In this document: positions 50,643-57,746 of the stretch, one piece after another
How the letters are laid out: every line of letters begins with the position of its first letter
How positions within the stretch are numbered: the first letter of the stretch is position 1
DNA from: an uncultured Clostridia bacterium
GTDB taxonomy: Bacteria > Bacillota > Clostridia > Christensenellales > Borkfalkiaceae
DNA length: 64,000 nt
Assembly: GCA_947629575.1 (NCBI GenBank)
Contig: CANREF010000004.1
Location: 1-64,000, forward strand
Reading direction: 5' to 3'
Program-made: the position numbers and the translations under genes
Notes under the pieces: generated by a model
What the model was told of the DNA's origin: nothing
Databases searched by the model: none
What the model saw: the letters and a program-made list of their open reading frames with translations, nothing else

Positions 50643-50752
50643 GTAATTTTTATAAAAAAGAGAGCGACAGAAGGGCGGAAATCTCACTTTTTGAAAGAAA
50701 TTCATACATTATAGTGGAGGGCCTTTTGCGAGAAGAGGGATCTCCTTATACT

Positions 50753-52021
50753 ATGGTAAGAACAAAAGACGGGCACAGATGTACCCGAAGTATCATCAAA
50801 CGTATCCTGATCTCCGTTCTGCTCTCCATAACGGCAGGCGGCGTCATCATGATATTATGTCTCACGGGAAAGAGCGGGCTGTTCGGCTATCAGGCGCGGA
50901 TCGTCATGTCCTCGTCCATGGAGGAAAACCCGCAGGCAGACGTCGGAAATTACGCCATACGGGATATTCCCGCCGGGAGCGTGATCGTGTTAAGACTTGT
51001 CCCAAGCGATGAACATGAGCGCGAAGGATTTTATTCAAGTCTCAAGATCGGCGACGTTCTGACATTTTCTTATAAGATCATCGGTGGAAGCACGGTGGTC
51101 ACGCACAGGATACAGCGCATCGAAAGGCGGGGCGGCTGGTATACCATTGTGCTCTGCGGCGACAATGGGACGCATGTGGGGACGCAGACGATCGACACGG
51201 CGGACGAACAAGGTCCGAACCGTGTGATCGGCAAAGTTGTCTTCACGAGCCATTTCCTCGGCGTTTTGATCTGTATCTTGCGGCAACCGCAATTTTTTGT
51301 CGCCTTCTGTATGGTCGCTTTGGCGGCGATGCTCATGGAAACGCTCAAACCCAAGGGCGGTCTTTCCTTCGGGCAAAAGTCCCTCCGCGCAGAGGGAACT
51401 ATGAAAAAAAAGATATTTGTACTGGCTGTAGTAATTGTGCTATGCTGTTTTGCACTTGTGATCGGTGTTTCTTACGGTCTGTACGACGAAACGGTGTCCA
51501 CCCCCACGCATCTCGTGGCGGGTTCGCTCAAAGCGACGCTCGAACGGGTGAAACTCACGACTTACAATATAGGCAACGACGGCAACTTTTCGAGCGTTGT
51601 CGATGCCCAGGTAAAGGACTTTTCTGCGGAAACGCAGGACAGCGTTTTCGGCATCACCGCAGGAACGGTAGTCGCGCCCGGCAGCACTTTTACCGCCGAA
51701 ATGCGGATAGCGAACGGCGGCGACGTGGCGTTTTACTACTATCTCGAGACCTTTTGCAATTCAGTCGTGAGCGATCAGACCTTTGCTTCCATGCTGCAGC
51801 TGACAGTCTCAACGGACGACGGCGTGCAGCGCGAAGTGCGCCTTCAAGACGGGCTCTCGTCAACCGACGGCGAGGCGGTCGGATCGGTCGATGTAGGCGA
51901 ATCGGAAATTTTCACCGTGACGCTGAAATTCCTTGACGATGAAAACAACAATAAAGTGGAGAACAAGTTTGTCTTGTTCGACCTTTGCGTCCATGCCGTG
52001 CAGAAGATCGATGCGGCATAG
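50753..52021 (+). CDS. SipW-type signal peptidase fused in frame to a TasA/CalY-like secreted protein
   Basis: 422 residues (an in-frame GTG lies at 50714). Part one (about 1-210): a membrane span, the Ser motif MSSSME (Ser near 54), GDVLTF, and VVTHRIQRIE, in which His stands where bacterial type I peptidases have Lys, as in SipW; a second span follows. Part two begins at codon MKKKIF (DNA 51401): a signal-like span, GVSYGLYDETVSTPTHLVAG, the typical SipW-substrate cleavage region, then a beta-rich domain as in TasA/camelysin. AGAGGGA just before 51401 could also allow internal initiation, so separate proteins may be made. Normally enzyme and substrate are separate genes. Confidence 0.75.
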   Translation: MVRTKDGHRCTRSIIKRILISVLLSITAGGVIMILCLTGKSGLFGYQARIVMSSSMEENPQADVGNYAIRDIPAGSVIVLRLVPSDEHEREGFYSSLKIGDVLTFSYKIIGGSTVVTHRIQRIERRGGWYTIVLCGDNGTHVGTQTIDTADEQGPNRVIGKVVFTSHFLGVLICILRQPQFFVAFCMVALAAMLMETLKPKGGLSFGQKSLRAEGTMKKKIFVLAVVIVLCCFALVIGVSYGLYDETVSTPTHLVAGSLKATLERVKLTTYNIGNDGNFSSVVDAQVKDFSAETQDSVFGITAGTVVAPGSTFTAEMRIANGGDVAFYYYLETFCNSVVSDQTFASMLQLTVSTDDGVQREVRLQDGLSSTDGEAVGSVDVGESEIFTVTLKFLDDENNNKVENKFVLFDLCVHAVQKIDAA

Positions 52022-52035
52022 CGGGATAAACAGGG

Positions 52036-52062
52036 CACGCCGAGGCATTTCGCCTCGGCGTG
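52036..52062 (+). terminator. Hairpin after the SipW-TasA fusion gene
   Basis: CACGCCGAGGC-ATTTC-GCCTCGGCGTG, an 11-bp perfect stem, but only TTAT follows, so termination may be inefficient. Confidence 0.5.
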
Positions 52063-52200
52063 TTATCGTGTGGGATGTGACATGCCCCCTTAAAGGGGGC
52101 GGGTGGCACGAAGTGACAGGTGGGGTTGGACGGGGGGCAGGGGTTGATGTCATTTCGACCAAGCGAAGCGGGGCGAACTCGTGGGTACGATTTCTTTTTA

Positions 52201-52263
52201 CTCGTTATCTCCACACATGCAAAAAGGACGGCTATGCCGTCCCTTTTTGGTGGAGATAACGAG
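52201..52263. repeat. Terminator and inverted copy of the tRNA-Ala(CGC) 3' end
   Basis: CTCGTTATCTCCAC (52201-52214) is the exact inverted copy of 52250-52263 at the end of the tRNA. Between them AAAAAGGACGGC (52221-52232) pairs with GCCGTCC(C)TTTTT (52236-52248), a terminator working in both directions. Confidence 0.85.
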
Positions 52264-52323
52264 ATTCGAACTCGTGGCCTCTGCGTTGCGAACGCAGCGC
52301 TCTACCAACTGAGCCATATCCCC
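52248..52323 (-). tRNA. tRNA-Ala (CGC)
   Basis: 76 bases with encoded CCA. Acceptor GGGGATA pairs with TATCTCC; anticodon stem CTGCG/CGCAG with loop TTCGCAA, anticodon CGC (reads GCG). One base separates it from the tRNA-Val upstream, so the two are cotranscribed. Confidence 0.93.
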
Positions 52324-52324
52324 A

Positions 52325-52401
52325 TGGTGGGAACAACAGGACTTGAACCTGTGGCCTCGCGCATGTGAAGCGCGCGCTCTAACCAACTGAGCTATGCTCC
52401 C
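52325..52401 (-). tRNA. tRNA-Val (CAC)
   Basis: 77 bases with encoded CCA. Acceptor GGGAGCA pairs with TGTTCCC; anticodon stem CGCGC/GCGCG, loop TTCACAT, anticodon CAC (reads GUG). First gene of a Val-Ala tRNA operon. Confidence 0.93.
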
Positions 52402-52413
52402 AAAGCATGTATC

Positions 52414-52442
52414 ATTGTACACGCTTTTTTTTGTTCTGTCAA
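52414..52442 (-). promoter_or_regulatory. Promoter of the tRNA-Val/tRNA-Ala operon
   Basis: On the minus strand TTGACA (52437-52442), 17-base spacer, TACAAT (52414-52419). The -35 box lies within the last codons of the fumarase beta gene. Confidence 0.8.
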
Positions 52443-52987
52443 TCGTTTTTGGGCAAAATTTTATCTTTTCTCCGATAAACGCTTTCTCCGTAACTGTCTA
52501 TGGCGACGACGAGGGGGAAATCCTCCACTTCCATGCGGTACACCGCTTCGCTCAAAAGATCGGGGAAGGCGATGCACTCGGCGCTTCGGACGGCATTGCC
52601 ATAGGCCGCGCCCGCTCCGCCGATCGCCGCGAAGTACACCCGCCCATTTCTCACCAGTGCCTGCACGGTCTCCTCGCTCATCTCGCCCTTGCCGATCATG
52701 CCGCCCAGTCCCAAATCGAGCAGGCGGGGGGCGAAGGAGTTCATTCTTGCGGAAGTCGTCGGCCCGCAGCTTCCGCACGCCTTTCCCTCGGGCGCGGGGC
52801 AGGGGCCTGCATAATAAATGACCGAATCTTTCAGCGGGAACGGCAGGGGCTCGCCTCTGTCGAGAAGTTCAAAAATGCGTCTGTGCGCACAGTCCCGTGC
52901 GGTATAGATCGTGCCCGAGAGAAGCACGGGGTCGCCCGCATGCAGGCGGGAGACGTCCTCTGCGGTAAGGGGAAGGGTCAATTTCAT
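52439..52987 (-). CDS. Fumarate hydratase (class I), beta subunit
   Basis: 182 residues. Family motifs: the opening LTLPLTAEDVSRLHAGDPVLLSG, YYAGPCPAPEGKACGSCGPTTSARM and GKGEMSEETV. It is the C-terminal swivel domain of two-subunit, iron-sulfur class I fumarases or L-tartrate dehydratases. The start at 52987 overlaps the alpha-subunit stop (TGATG). Fumarate is the likelier substrate, but tartrate cannot be excluded from sequence alone. Confidence 0.9.
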   Translation of the reverse strand: MKLTLPLTAEDVSRLHAGDPVLLSGTIYTARDCAHRRIFELLDRGEPLPFPLKDSVIYYAGPCPAPEGKACGSCGPTTSARMNSFAPRLLDLGLGGMIGKGEMSEETVQALVRNGRVYFAAIGGAGAAYGNAVRSAECIAFPDLLSEAVYRMEVEDFPLVVAIDSYGESVYRRKDKILPKND

Positions 52988-53823
52988 CACAGGACCTCCT
53001 TTTCGCAGCGCACGCAGTGGCACTGGATATTCACCGCGACGGGAAGCCCCGCGATGTGAGTGGGGGCGATCTCGCAGCTCACGCCGAGCGCCGTCACGCT
53101 GCCTCCGAACCCCTGCGCGCCGATCCCGAGCGCGTTGATCCGTTCGAGCGCTTCCTCCTCAATGGAAGCGACGTCCGCACGGGGATTCCTGCTTCCCACT
53201 TCCCGCAGGAGGGCCTTCTTGGCGAGAAGCGCACAGCCGTCGAAATTCCCGCCGATGCCAACGCCCACATACACGGGCGGACAGGGGCGAGAGCCCGCAA
53301 GGCGAACCGTTTCGACGACAGAGCGCAAAACTCCCTCTCTGCCCTCGGCGGGGGTGAGCATATAGAGCCTGCTCATATTCTCGCTGCCGAACCCCTTGGG
53401 CAGGAACGCGACCGACACTTTCTCTCCCGCAACGAGCTCGACATGCAGAGCGGCAGGGATATTGTCGCCCGTGTTTTTTCGGGTGAGGGGATCGCAGATA
53501 CTCTTGCGGAAATATCCGTCCGCGTAAGCTCTCCTCACGCCGTCGTTCACGGCGTCTGAAAGAAGAGGACCTTGCAAGCACACTTCCTGCCCGATTTCGA
53601 GCAGGACGACCGCCATGCCCGTATCCTGACAGATCGGCATATTTTCCCGTTTGGCGCAGACCTCGTTTTCAAGGACGGTCGTGAGGGCGAAGCGCGCCGC
53701 TCCCGTCTCCCGCTCCTTGGCGCACTCGAGCGCGCGGCGGCAACTGTCCGTGAGCGTGCGTCCAGCTTTCAGGGCAAGGCGGTATACGCAGTCGGAAATG
53801 ACCGTTGTGTCTAACATTCTCAT
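52987..53823 (-). CDS. Fumarate hydratase (class I), alpha subunit
   Basis: 278 residues. Cluster-binding cysteines occur in MPICQDTGMAVV, NPRADVASIEEEALER and near PVYVGVGIGGNFDGCALLAKKALL. The protein hydrates fumarate to malate with the beta subunit. The start is 53823 (or 53817), with the -10 box of the promoter only 6 bases upstream, so the mRNA appears leaderless. A divergent CPBP protease gene has the same arrangement. Confidence 0.9.
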   Translation of the reverse strand: MRMLDTTVISDCVYRLALKAGRTLTDSCRRALECAKERETGAARFALTTVLENEVCAKRENMPICQDTGMAVVLLEIGQEVCLQGPLLSDAVNDGVRRAYADGYFRKSICDPLTRKNTGDNIPAALHVELVAGEKVSVAFLPKGFGSENMSRLYMLTPAEGREGVLRSVVETVRLAGSRPCPPVYVGVGIGGNFDGCALLAKKALLREVGSRNPRADVASIEEEALERINALGIGAQGFGGSVTALGVSCEIAPTHIAGLPVAVNIQCHCVRCEKEVL

Positions 53824-53829
53824 ACACCA

Positions 53830-53857
53830 ATTATAGAACAAATTTCCGAAAAAGCAA
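53830..53857 (-). promoter_or_regulatory. Promoter of the fumarase operon, leaderless placement
   Basis: On the minus strand TTGCTT (53852-53857), 16-base spacer, TATAAT (53830-53835), then 6 bases to ATG. Confidence 0.65.
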
Positions 53858-53866
53858 AGTTTTTAT

Positions 53867-53895
53867 TTGGAAATTCCGAAAAATTTCGCTATAAT
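53867..53895 (+). promoter_or_regulatory. Promoter of the CPBP protease gene, leaderless placement
   Basis: TTGGAA (53867-53872), 17-base spacer, TATAAT (53890-53895), then AGAGCC and the ATG at 53902. No separate ribosome site fits. Confidence 0.7.
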
Positions 53896-53901
53896 AGAGC
53901 C

Positions 53902-54834
53902 ATGGAACAGAGCGCAGAGGAAAAGCAAGAACAATTCGGAAAAAAACATCTCACGGAAAGCGGGATCGCCTATTCGGCGGCCGCGCTCTTTACTGTGGTT
54001 TTGTCCCTGCTGCTCTCAGCGGTCGGCAGCGCCGCGGGGGAGGGATACGAGAAGCAAAATTGGTATCTCTATCTCGCCTATCTTTGCGCGCAGATCGCCT
54101 TTGCAGGCGCAGCGGCGCTCTATTTCATCCGCAGTAAGGAATCGTTCAAAGCGCCCTTCCAGCGCTGTCATCCCAAGTATTTTCTCATTGCCCTGCTCTT
54201 GCAGTTTGGGCTGCTCTTTTCGTTGAGCGAACTCAACGGGCTGTTCATCTCTCTGCTCGGGAAGGCGGGCTACCATTCCCAAGGCGTGGACGTGCCCGAG
54301 CTTGCGGGGTGGAATCTGCTTCCCGCCGTTCTTGTGATCGGCTTGCTTCCCGCCTTCTTTGAAGAACTTCTCTTCCGCGGCGTGCTCGCGAGAAACATGC
54401 GCGGGAGCGGCTGGGGACTTTTGCCCGTCCTTCTCCTTTCGGGCGCGATGTTTTCGCTCTTCCACGGCAGGCCCGAACAGACCATCTACCAATTCCTGTG
54501 CGGGATCTGTTTCTCCCTCGTAGCCCTGCGCGCGGGAAGCATTTTGCCCACCGTGCTCGCCCACTTCTGCAACAATGCGGTCATCCTCATTCTCGCCGCC
54601 TGCGGGGTGGGGGAACTGAGCGCGCTGCCGATGGGGGCATATCTCGGGCTCATCATTCCCTCGGCGGTCTGTTTTGTGCTCGTCCTCGTCTATCTCGTCT
54701 TTTTCGACAAGAGGGGGAACGGGCGCGGGAAGCTCGTCTACGGCGTGGAATTCACCGTCGCCGCGGGCGGGGGGCTTCTCATCTGTGCGATCGAGTGGAT
54801 CGCGGCGCTGGTAATGGGGTTCGTCCATGGTTAA
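53902..54834 (+). CDS. CPBP-family intramembrane metalloprotease
   Basis: 310 residues with eight or so hydrophobic segments. CPBP (Rce1-like) motifs: FFEELLFRGVLARNM with the catalytic Glu pair (about 150-162), SLFHGRPEQ, and AHFCNNAVIL. Members cleave within membranes; some process prenylated proteins or give immunity to peptide bacteriocins. It overlaps rlmH by 8 bases, so the two are cotranscribed. Target unknown. Confidence 0.88.
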   Translation: MEQSAEEKQEQFGKKHLTESGIAYSAAALFTVVLSLLLSAVGSAAGEGYEKQNWYLYLAYLCAQIAFAGAAALYFIRSKESFKAPFQRCHPKYFLIALLLQFGLLFSLSELNGLFISLLGKAGYHSQGVDVPELAGWNLLPAVLVIGLLPAFFEELLFRGVLARNMRGSGWGLLPVLLLSGAMFSLFHGRPEQTIYQFLCGICFSLVALRAGSILPTVLAHFCNNAVILILAACGVGELSALPMGAYLGLIIPSAVCFVLVLVYLVFFDKRGNGRGKLVYGVEFTVAAGGGLLICAIEWIAALVMGFVHG

Positions 54835-55264
54835 GGTCAATTTTGTGTGCGTGGGGAAACTCAAAGAGGGGTATCTCCGCGACGCCTGCGCGGAATATCT
54901 GAAGCGGCTCTCCCGCTTCTGCAAGGCGGAAGTAAGGGAACTTCCCGAGAGAAATTCGCCCAAAGAGGAGGCGGAGGAGATCTTGCGCGCCTGCCGCGGC
55001 CACGTCATCGCCCTTGCGATAGAGGGAAGGGGATGCACTTCCGAAAAATTTGCCGAAGATCTGCGCGCGCTCACCGACCGCGGCGAGGAGATCACGTTTA
55101 TTATCGGCTCTTCCTGCGGGCTGGATGCTTGCGTTAAAAGCGCGGCAAACGAGCTGTTATCCTTCTCGGAAATGACCTTTCCCCATCAACTCATGCGGGT
55201 GATCCTGCTCGAACAAGTCTACCGCGCCTTTATGATCAACGCGAGAAGCGAATACCACAAATAA
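54827..55264 (+). CDS. rlmH: 23S rRNA pseudouridine-1915 N3-methyltransferase RlmH
   Basis: 145 residues. SPOUT fold motifs: FVCVGKLKEGYLRDACAEY, FIIGSSCGLD, LSFSEMTFPHQLMRVILLEQVYRAF and the C-terminal EYHK. Full length is about 155-160, so this is slightly short but with all motifs. It methylates a pseudouridine in helix 69. Confidence 0.95.
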   Translation: MVKVNFVCVGKLKEGYLRDACAEYLKRLSRFCKAEVRELPERNSPKEEAEEILRACRGHVIALAIEGRGCTSEKFAEDLRALTDRGEEITFIIGSSCGLDACVKSAANELLSFSEMTFPHQLMRVILLEQVYRAFMINARSEYHK

Positions 55265-55839
55265 GTTCACGAAAAATCTTTTGCTTACGCAAAATCTTTT
55301 TCCGTGAGGAAACTTTCTCAACGCCTTAACTTTTTTGGCTCTGTCGTTCGTTTCATCGGACAAAAAGCCGTAAGAGTGCGGCAAATTGTGTGCGCTGCCG
55401 CAGGGAAACCCTGCTCCGCGCAGTAATTGAGAATGGTTTCGCACATTTCTTTGCTCCGCTCGCCCTAAGGCCTACCCCCTTTGGGGTGGAACAGCGCATT
55501 CTGCCAACGATTGATAATCGTTGGCGCGCTGTGACAGGAGTGAGCGCATTATACAGCGCGAACGGTGACCGAACGCGGGTTTCTACCCGCGTGAGACAGC
55601 TCCCGCGATAGCGGGTGGTGGGGGAACTGCTCCAATGAGCAAGGGCTCGCTCCGAAAAGAAATGTGCGAGGAAACCTTCTTCTATGCCTTAACTCACTTG
55701 TCCTCTTATTCGTTTCATCGGACAAAAGCCGTAAGCATACGGCAAATTGTGGGCGCTTATGGAAAAGCGTGGTTTTCCAACGCGCAGAGGATCATATTCA
55801 CGAAAAATCGCGTGGTTTTGCTCGCACAGAAGGAGAATT
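55265..55839. repeat. Composite intergenic repeats, including element copy E
   Basis: No gene is seen. 55265-55360 resembles the 174-bp tandem repeat unit in the opposite direction (CACGAAAAATCTTTTGC hairpin). A GCCGTAAGAGTGCGGCAAATT module follows. Copy E of the inverted-end element spans 55437-55671, with a new, longer core that includes the palindrome at 55503-55525. A second GCCGTAAG module lies near 55725. A GGAAAAGCGTGGTTTTCC hairpin is at about 55760. Confidence 0.75.
55437..55671. repeat. CGCACATTTCTTT inverted-end element, copy E
   Basis: Ends TTTCGCACATTTCTTTGCTC and CCGAAAAGAAATGTGCGAGG; core about 200 bases, unlike those of copies B-D. Confidence 0.75.
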
Positions 55840-56346
55840 ATGAAAGCATACTCAATTTCGGATATTGCGGGAACGCTCAAATACGGAAAACATCAACCGA
55901 AAATACTTTGTGTGTTTGCTGCGCTGTTTGCCGTTCTTACAGCGCTTTTAATAATCTTCTTTGTGCCATTCTTGATCATCAATTTGCAGACGGTAACGCA
56001 GGAGGAAATGACCGATTTCCGGATTGGTTTGACTGTTGTTCCTGTGTTAACGGCGGTTTGTGCGGCAGGGAGCCTCGCGCTGTTCTTTTCTCTCGAACGT
56101 CAAAAGGCGTTCATTCGGAAGATCCTGTCTGCGTCCGATTTGAAAGAGAGTGCGGCAAGACCGTTTAGCATTGGCGAAGAATTCCGCGGCTGTGTGAAAT
56201 TGATGGTCCGTTTCCGTGCGGACGGAATAAGTTACGAAAAACGGAGCAAACGATACACTTCATTTTTCAGAACATGTACGACATACCGCAAGATCCCCAT
56301 CCTCTATTCGCCGTCCCTCGGCGAAGTGCTGTTTTTGAAATTTTAA
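55840..56346 (+). CDS. Two-span membrane protein, unknown function
   Basis: 168 residues: a short N-terminal cytosolic piece (MKAYSISDIAGTLKYGKHQ), two membrane spans (about 20-45 and 63-86), then a cytosolic domain of about 80 residues rich in Arg and Lys. No family recognised. Ribosome site AAGGAG. GC content is lower than that of neighbours and it stands between repeats, so it may be a recent arrival. Confidence 0.6.
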   Translation: MKAYSISDIAGTLKYGKHQPKILCVFAALFAVLTALLIIFFVPFLIINLQTVTQEEMTDFRIGLTVVPVLTAVCAAGSLALFFSLERQKAFIRKILSASDLKESAARPFSIGEEFRGCVKLMVRFRADGISYEKRSKRYTSFFRTCTTYRKIPILYSPSLGEVLFLKF

Positions 56347-56403
56347 GCATAGCGGCGCAGATTTGAGCAGGACGTTTTCGCACAGGTCATCATAAGATAT
56401 TCC

Positions 56404-57234
56404 ATGAATATTTATGAGACCGTAGAGGACTTTTACAGACACTATGCGGGGGAAAAGCGGGTGTACGGCAGAAGTGCGGAGGGGCGGCCGCTCTATGCGC
56501 TCTTCATGGGAACGCATACGCCGCCCGTCGGAATTTCGCAGTATGCGATCCACGGCAGAGAGTGGGTCACAACGCTCTTGGCATTTGCCCATTTGGAACG
56601 GGGGATCAGCTGCGGCGGTGTGTGGGTATTGCCCCTTACGAACCCCGACGGCGCGCTTCTGTCCGAGATCGGCGTTTCTTCCCTTCCTGCGCAGCGACGG
56701 GAAACTCTGCGCGCTCTCAACGGCGGAAGAGAGGATTTTTCCCTCTGGAAGGCAAATGCCGAGGGGGTGGACCTCAACGTCAATTTCGACGCCCGTTGGG
56801 GAACTGGAGCGCAAAATGTCTTTGCCCCCGCGAGCGAAAATTATGTGGGAAGAGCCCCGCTCTGTGCTCCCGAATCGCGGGCGCTTTGGGACTTTACGCT
56901 CTCCGTTTTGCCCGATTTCACCGTGAGCTGGCACACCATGGGCGAGGAGATCTACTGGCGATTTCACCAACCGCCGCTAAGGGCGATGCGTGACAAAAAA
57001 ATTGCATACGTATTGCAAAAAAGTGTACAATATCCCCTGAAAGAGGCGAAGAATTCCGCAGGCGGATATAAGGACATGTGCATCGAAAAGTTGAAGATCC
57101 CCGCCTTTACGGTGGAGTGCGGGCGGGGCGTTCATCCGCTCGGGCGGGAGACGCTTCCGGAGCTTGAAAAGATGTGCGGCAGCGCGCTTTCCGCGCTTAC
57201 GGAATATTTTGCGGAGAAGAAAAAATGGACTTGA
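56404..57234 (+). CDS. Zinc carboxypeptidase (peptidase M14 family)
   Basis: 276 residues, no signal peptide. The zinc ligands are in HGREW (about 49-53) with HTMGEE near 178; NPDG (about 80-83), DLNVNFD, and the catalytic Glu in FTVECGRG near the C-terminus complete an M14 site of the type seen in gamma-D-glutamyl-meso-diaminopimelate peptidases. It is short for the family and probably works inside the cell on wall peptides. A TAAGAT-type -10 box is 5 bases before the start. It overlaps tadA by 10 bases. Confidence 0.85.
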   Translation: MNIYETVEDFYRHYAGEKRVYGRSAEGRPLYALFMGTHTPPVGISQYAIHGREWVTTLLAFAHLERGISCGGVWVLPLTNPDGALLSEIGVSSLPAQRRETLRALNGGREDFSLWKANAEGVDLNVNFDARWGTGAQNVFAPASENYVGRAPLCAPESRALWDFTLSVLPDFTVSWHTMGEEIYWRFHQPPLRAMRDKKIAYVLQKSVQYPLKEAKNSAGGYKDMCIEKLKIPAFTVECGRGVHPLGRETLPELEKMCGSALSALTEYFAEKKKWT

Positions 57235-57692
57235 AATTCATGCGCGAGGCGATCCGCCTTGCAAAAAAGGCAAAGGCGGAGGGGGAAGTCCCCATCGGCG
57301 CGGTCGTCGTTTTGGACGGCAAAGTCATCGGACGAGGATACAATCTGCGGACCAAGCTGCAAATGGCGACCCGCCATGCGGAAGTCCGCGCCATAGACCG
57401 TGCCTGTAAAAAACTGAAAAGCTGGCGGCTCGAGGGGGCGGAGCTCTATGTTACGCTCGAGCCGTGTCCGATGTGCATGGGCGCCGCCTTGAACGCCCGC
57501 ATCGATCGGATCTATTTCGGCGCCTATGAGCAAAAGGGCAGAAGCCTCACCAAGGAACTTGCCGAGGCGAACTTGCTCAATCACAAGATCGAGGTGACGG
57601 GGGGCGTGCTCGGCGAGGAATGCGCCGAGGTGCTCACCTCCTTCTTTACCGAGATGCGTGCCCGCGAGAAGAAAAAGACAGAACAGCAATAA
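57225..57692 (+). CDS. tadA: tRNA adenosine(34) deaminase TadA
   Basis: 155 residues. Zinc-binding motifs HAEVRA (about 53-58) and PCPMCMGA (about 83-90), with EVPIGAVVV before them. It makes inosine at the wobble base of tRNA-Arg(ACG). The start at 57225 (MDLKFMREAIRLAKKA) fits the family; the frame is open from 57174 within the previous gene. Confidence 0.93.
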   Translation: MDLKFMREAIRLAKKAKAEGEVPIGAVVVLDGKVIGRGYNLRTKLQMATRHAEVRAIDRACKKLKSWRLEGAELYVTLEPCPMCMGAALNARIDRIYFGAYEQKGRSLTKELAEANLLNHKIEVTGGVLGEECAEVLTSFFTEMRAREKKKTEQQ

Positions 57693-57697
57693 AAAGA

Positions 57698-57737
57698 AGA
57701 GGCGCGGCATTTCCCAAACGGGAAATGCCGCGCCTCT
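57698..57737. terminator. Bidirectional terminator between tadA and the protease genes
   Basis: AGAGGCGCGGCATTTCCC-AAAC-complement, an 18-bp perfect stem; the minus strand has TTCTTTTTATT, the plus strand only TTTC. Confidence 0.9.
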
Positions 57738-57746
57738 TTCGCAAAA

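Noticed and set aside
55747-55839. N-terminal extension of the two-span membrane protein
   Set aside because: The upstream part is repeat sequence; the start at 55840 has an AAGGAG site at proper distance.
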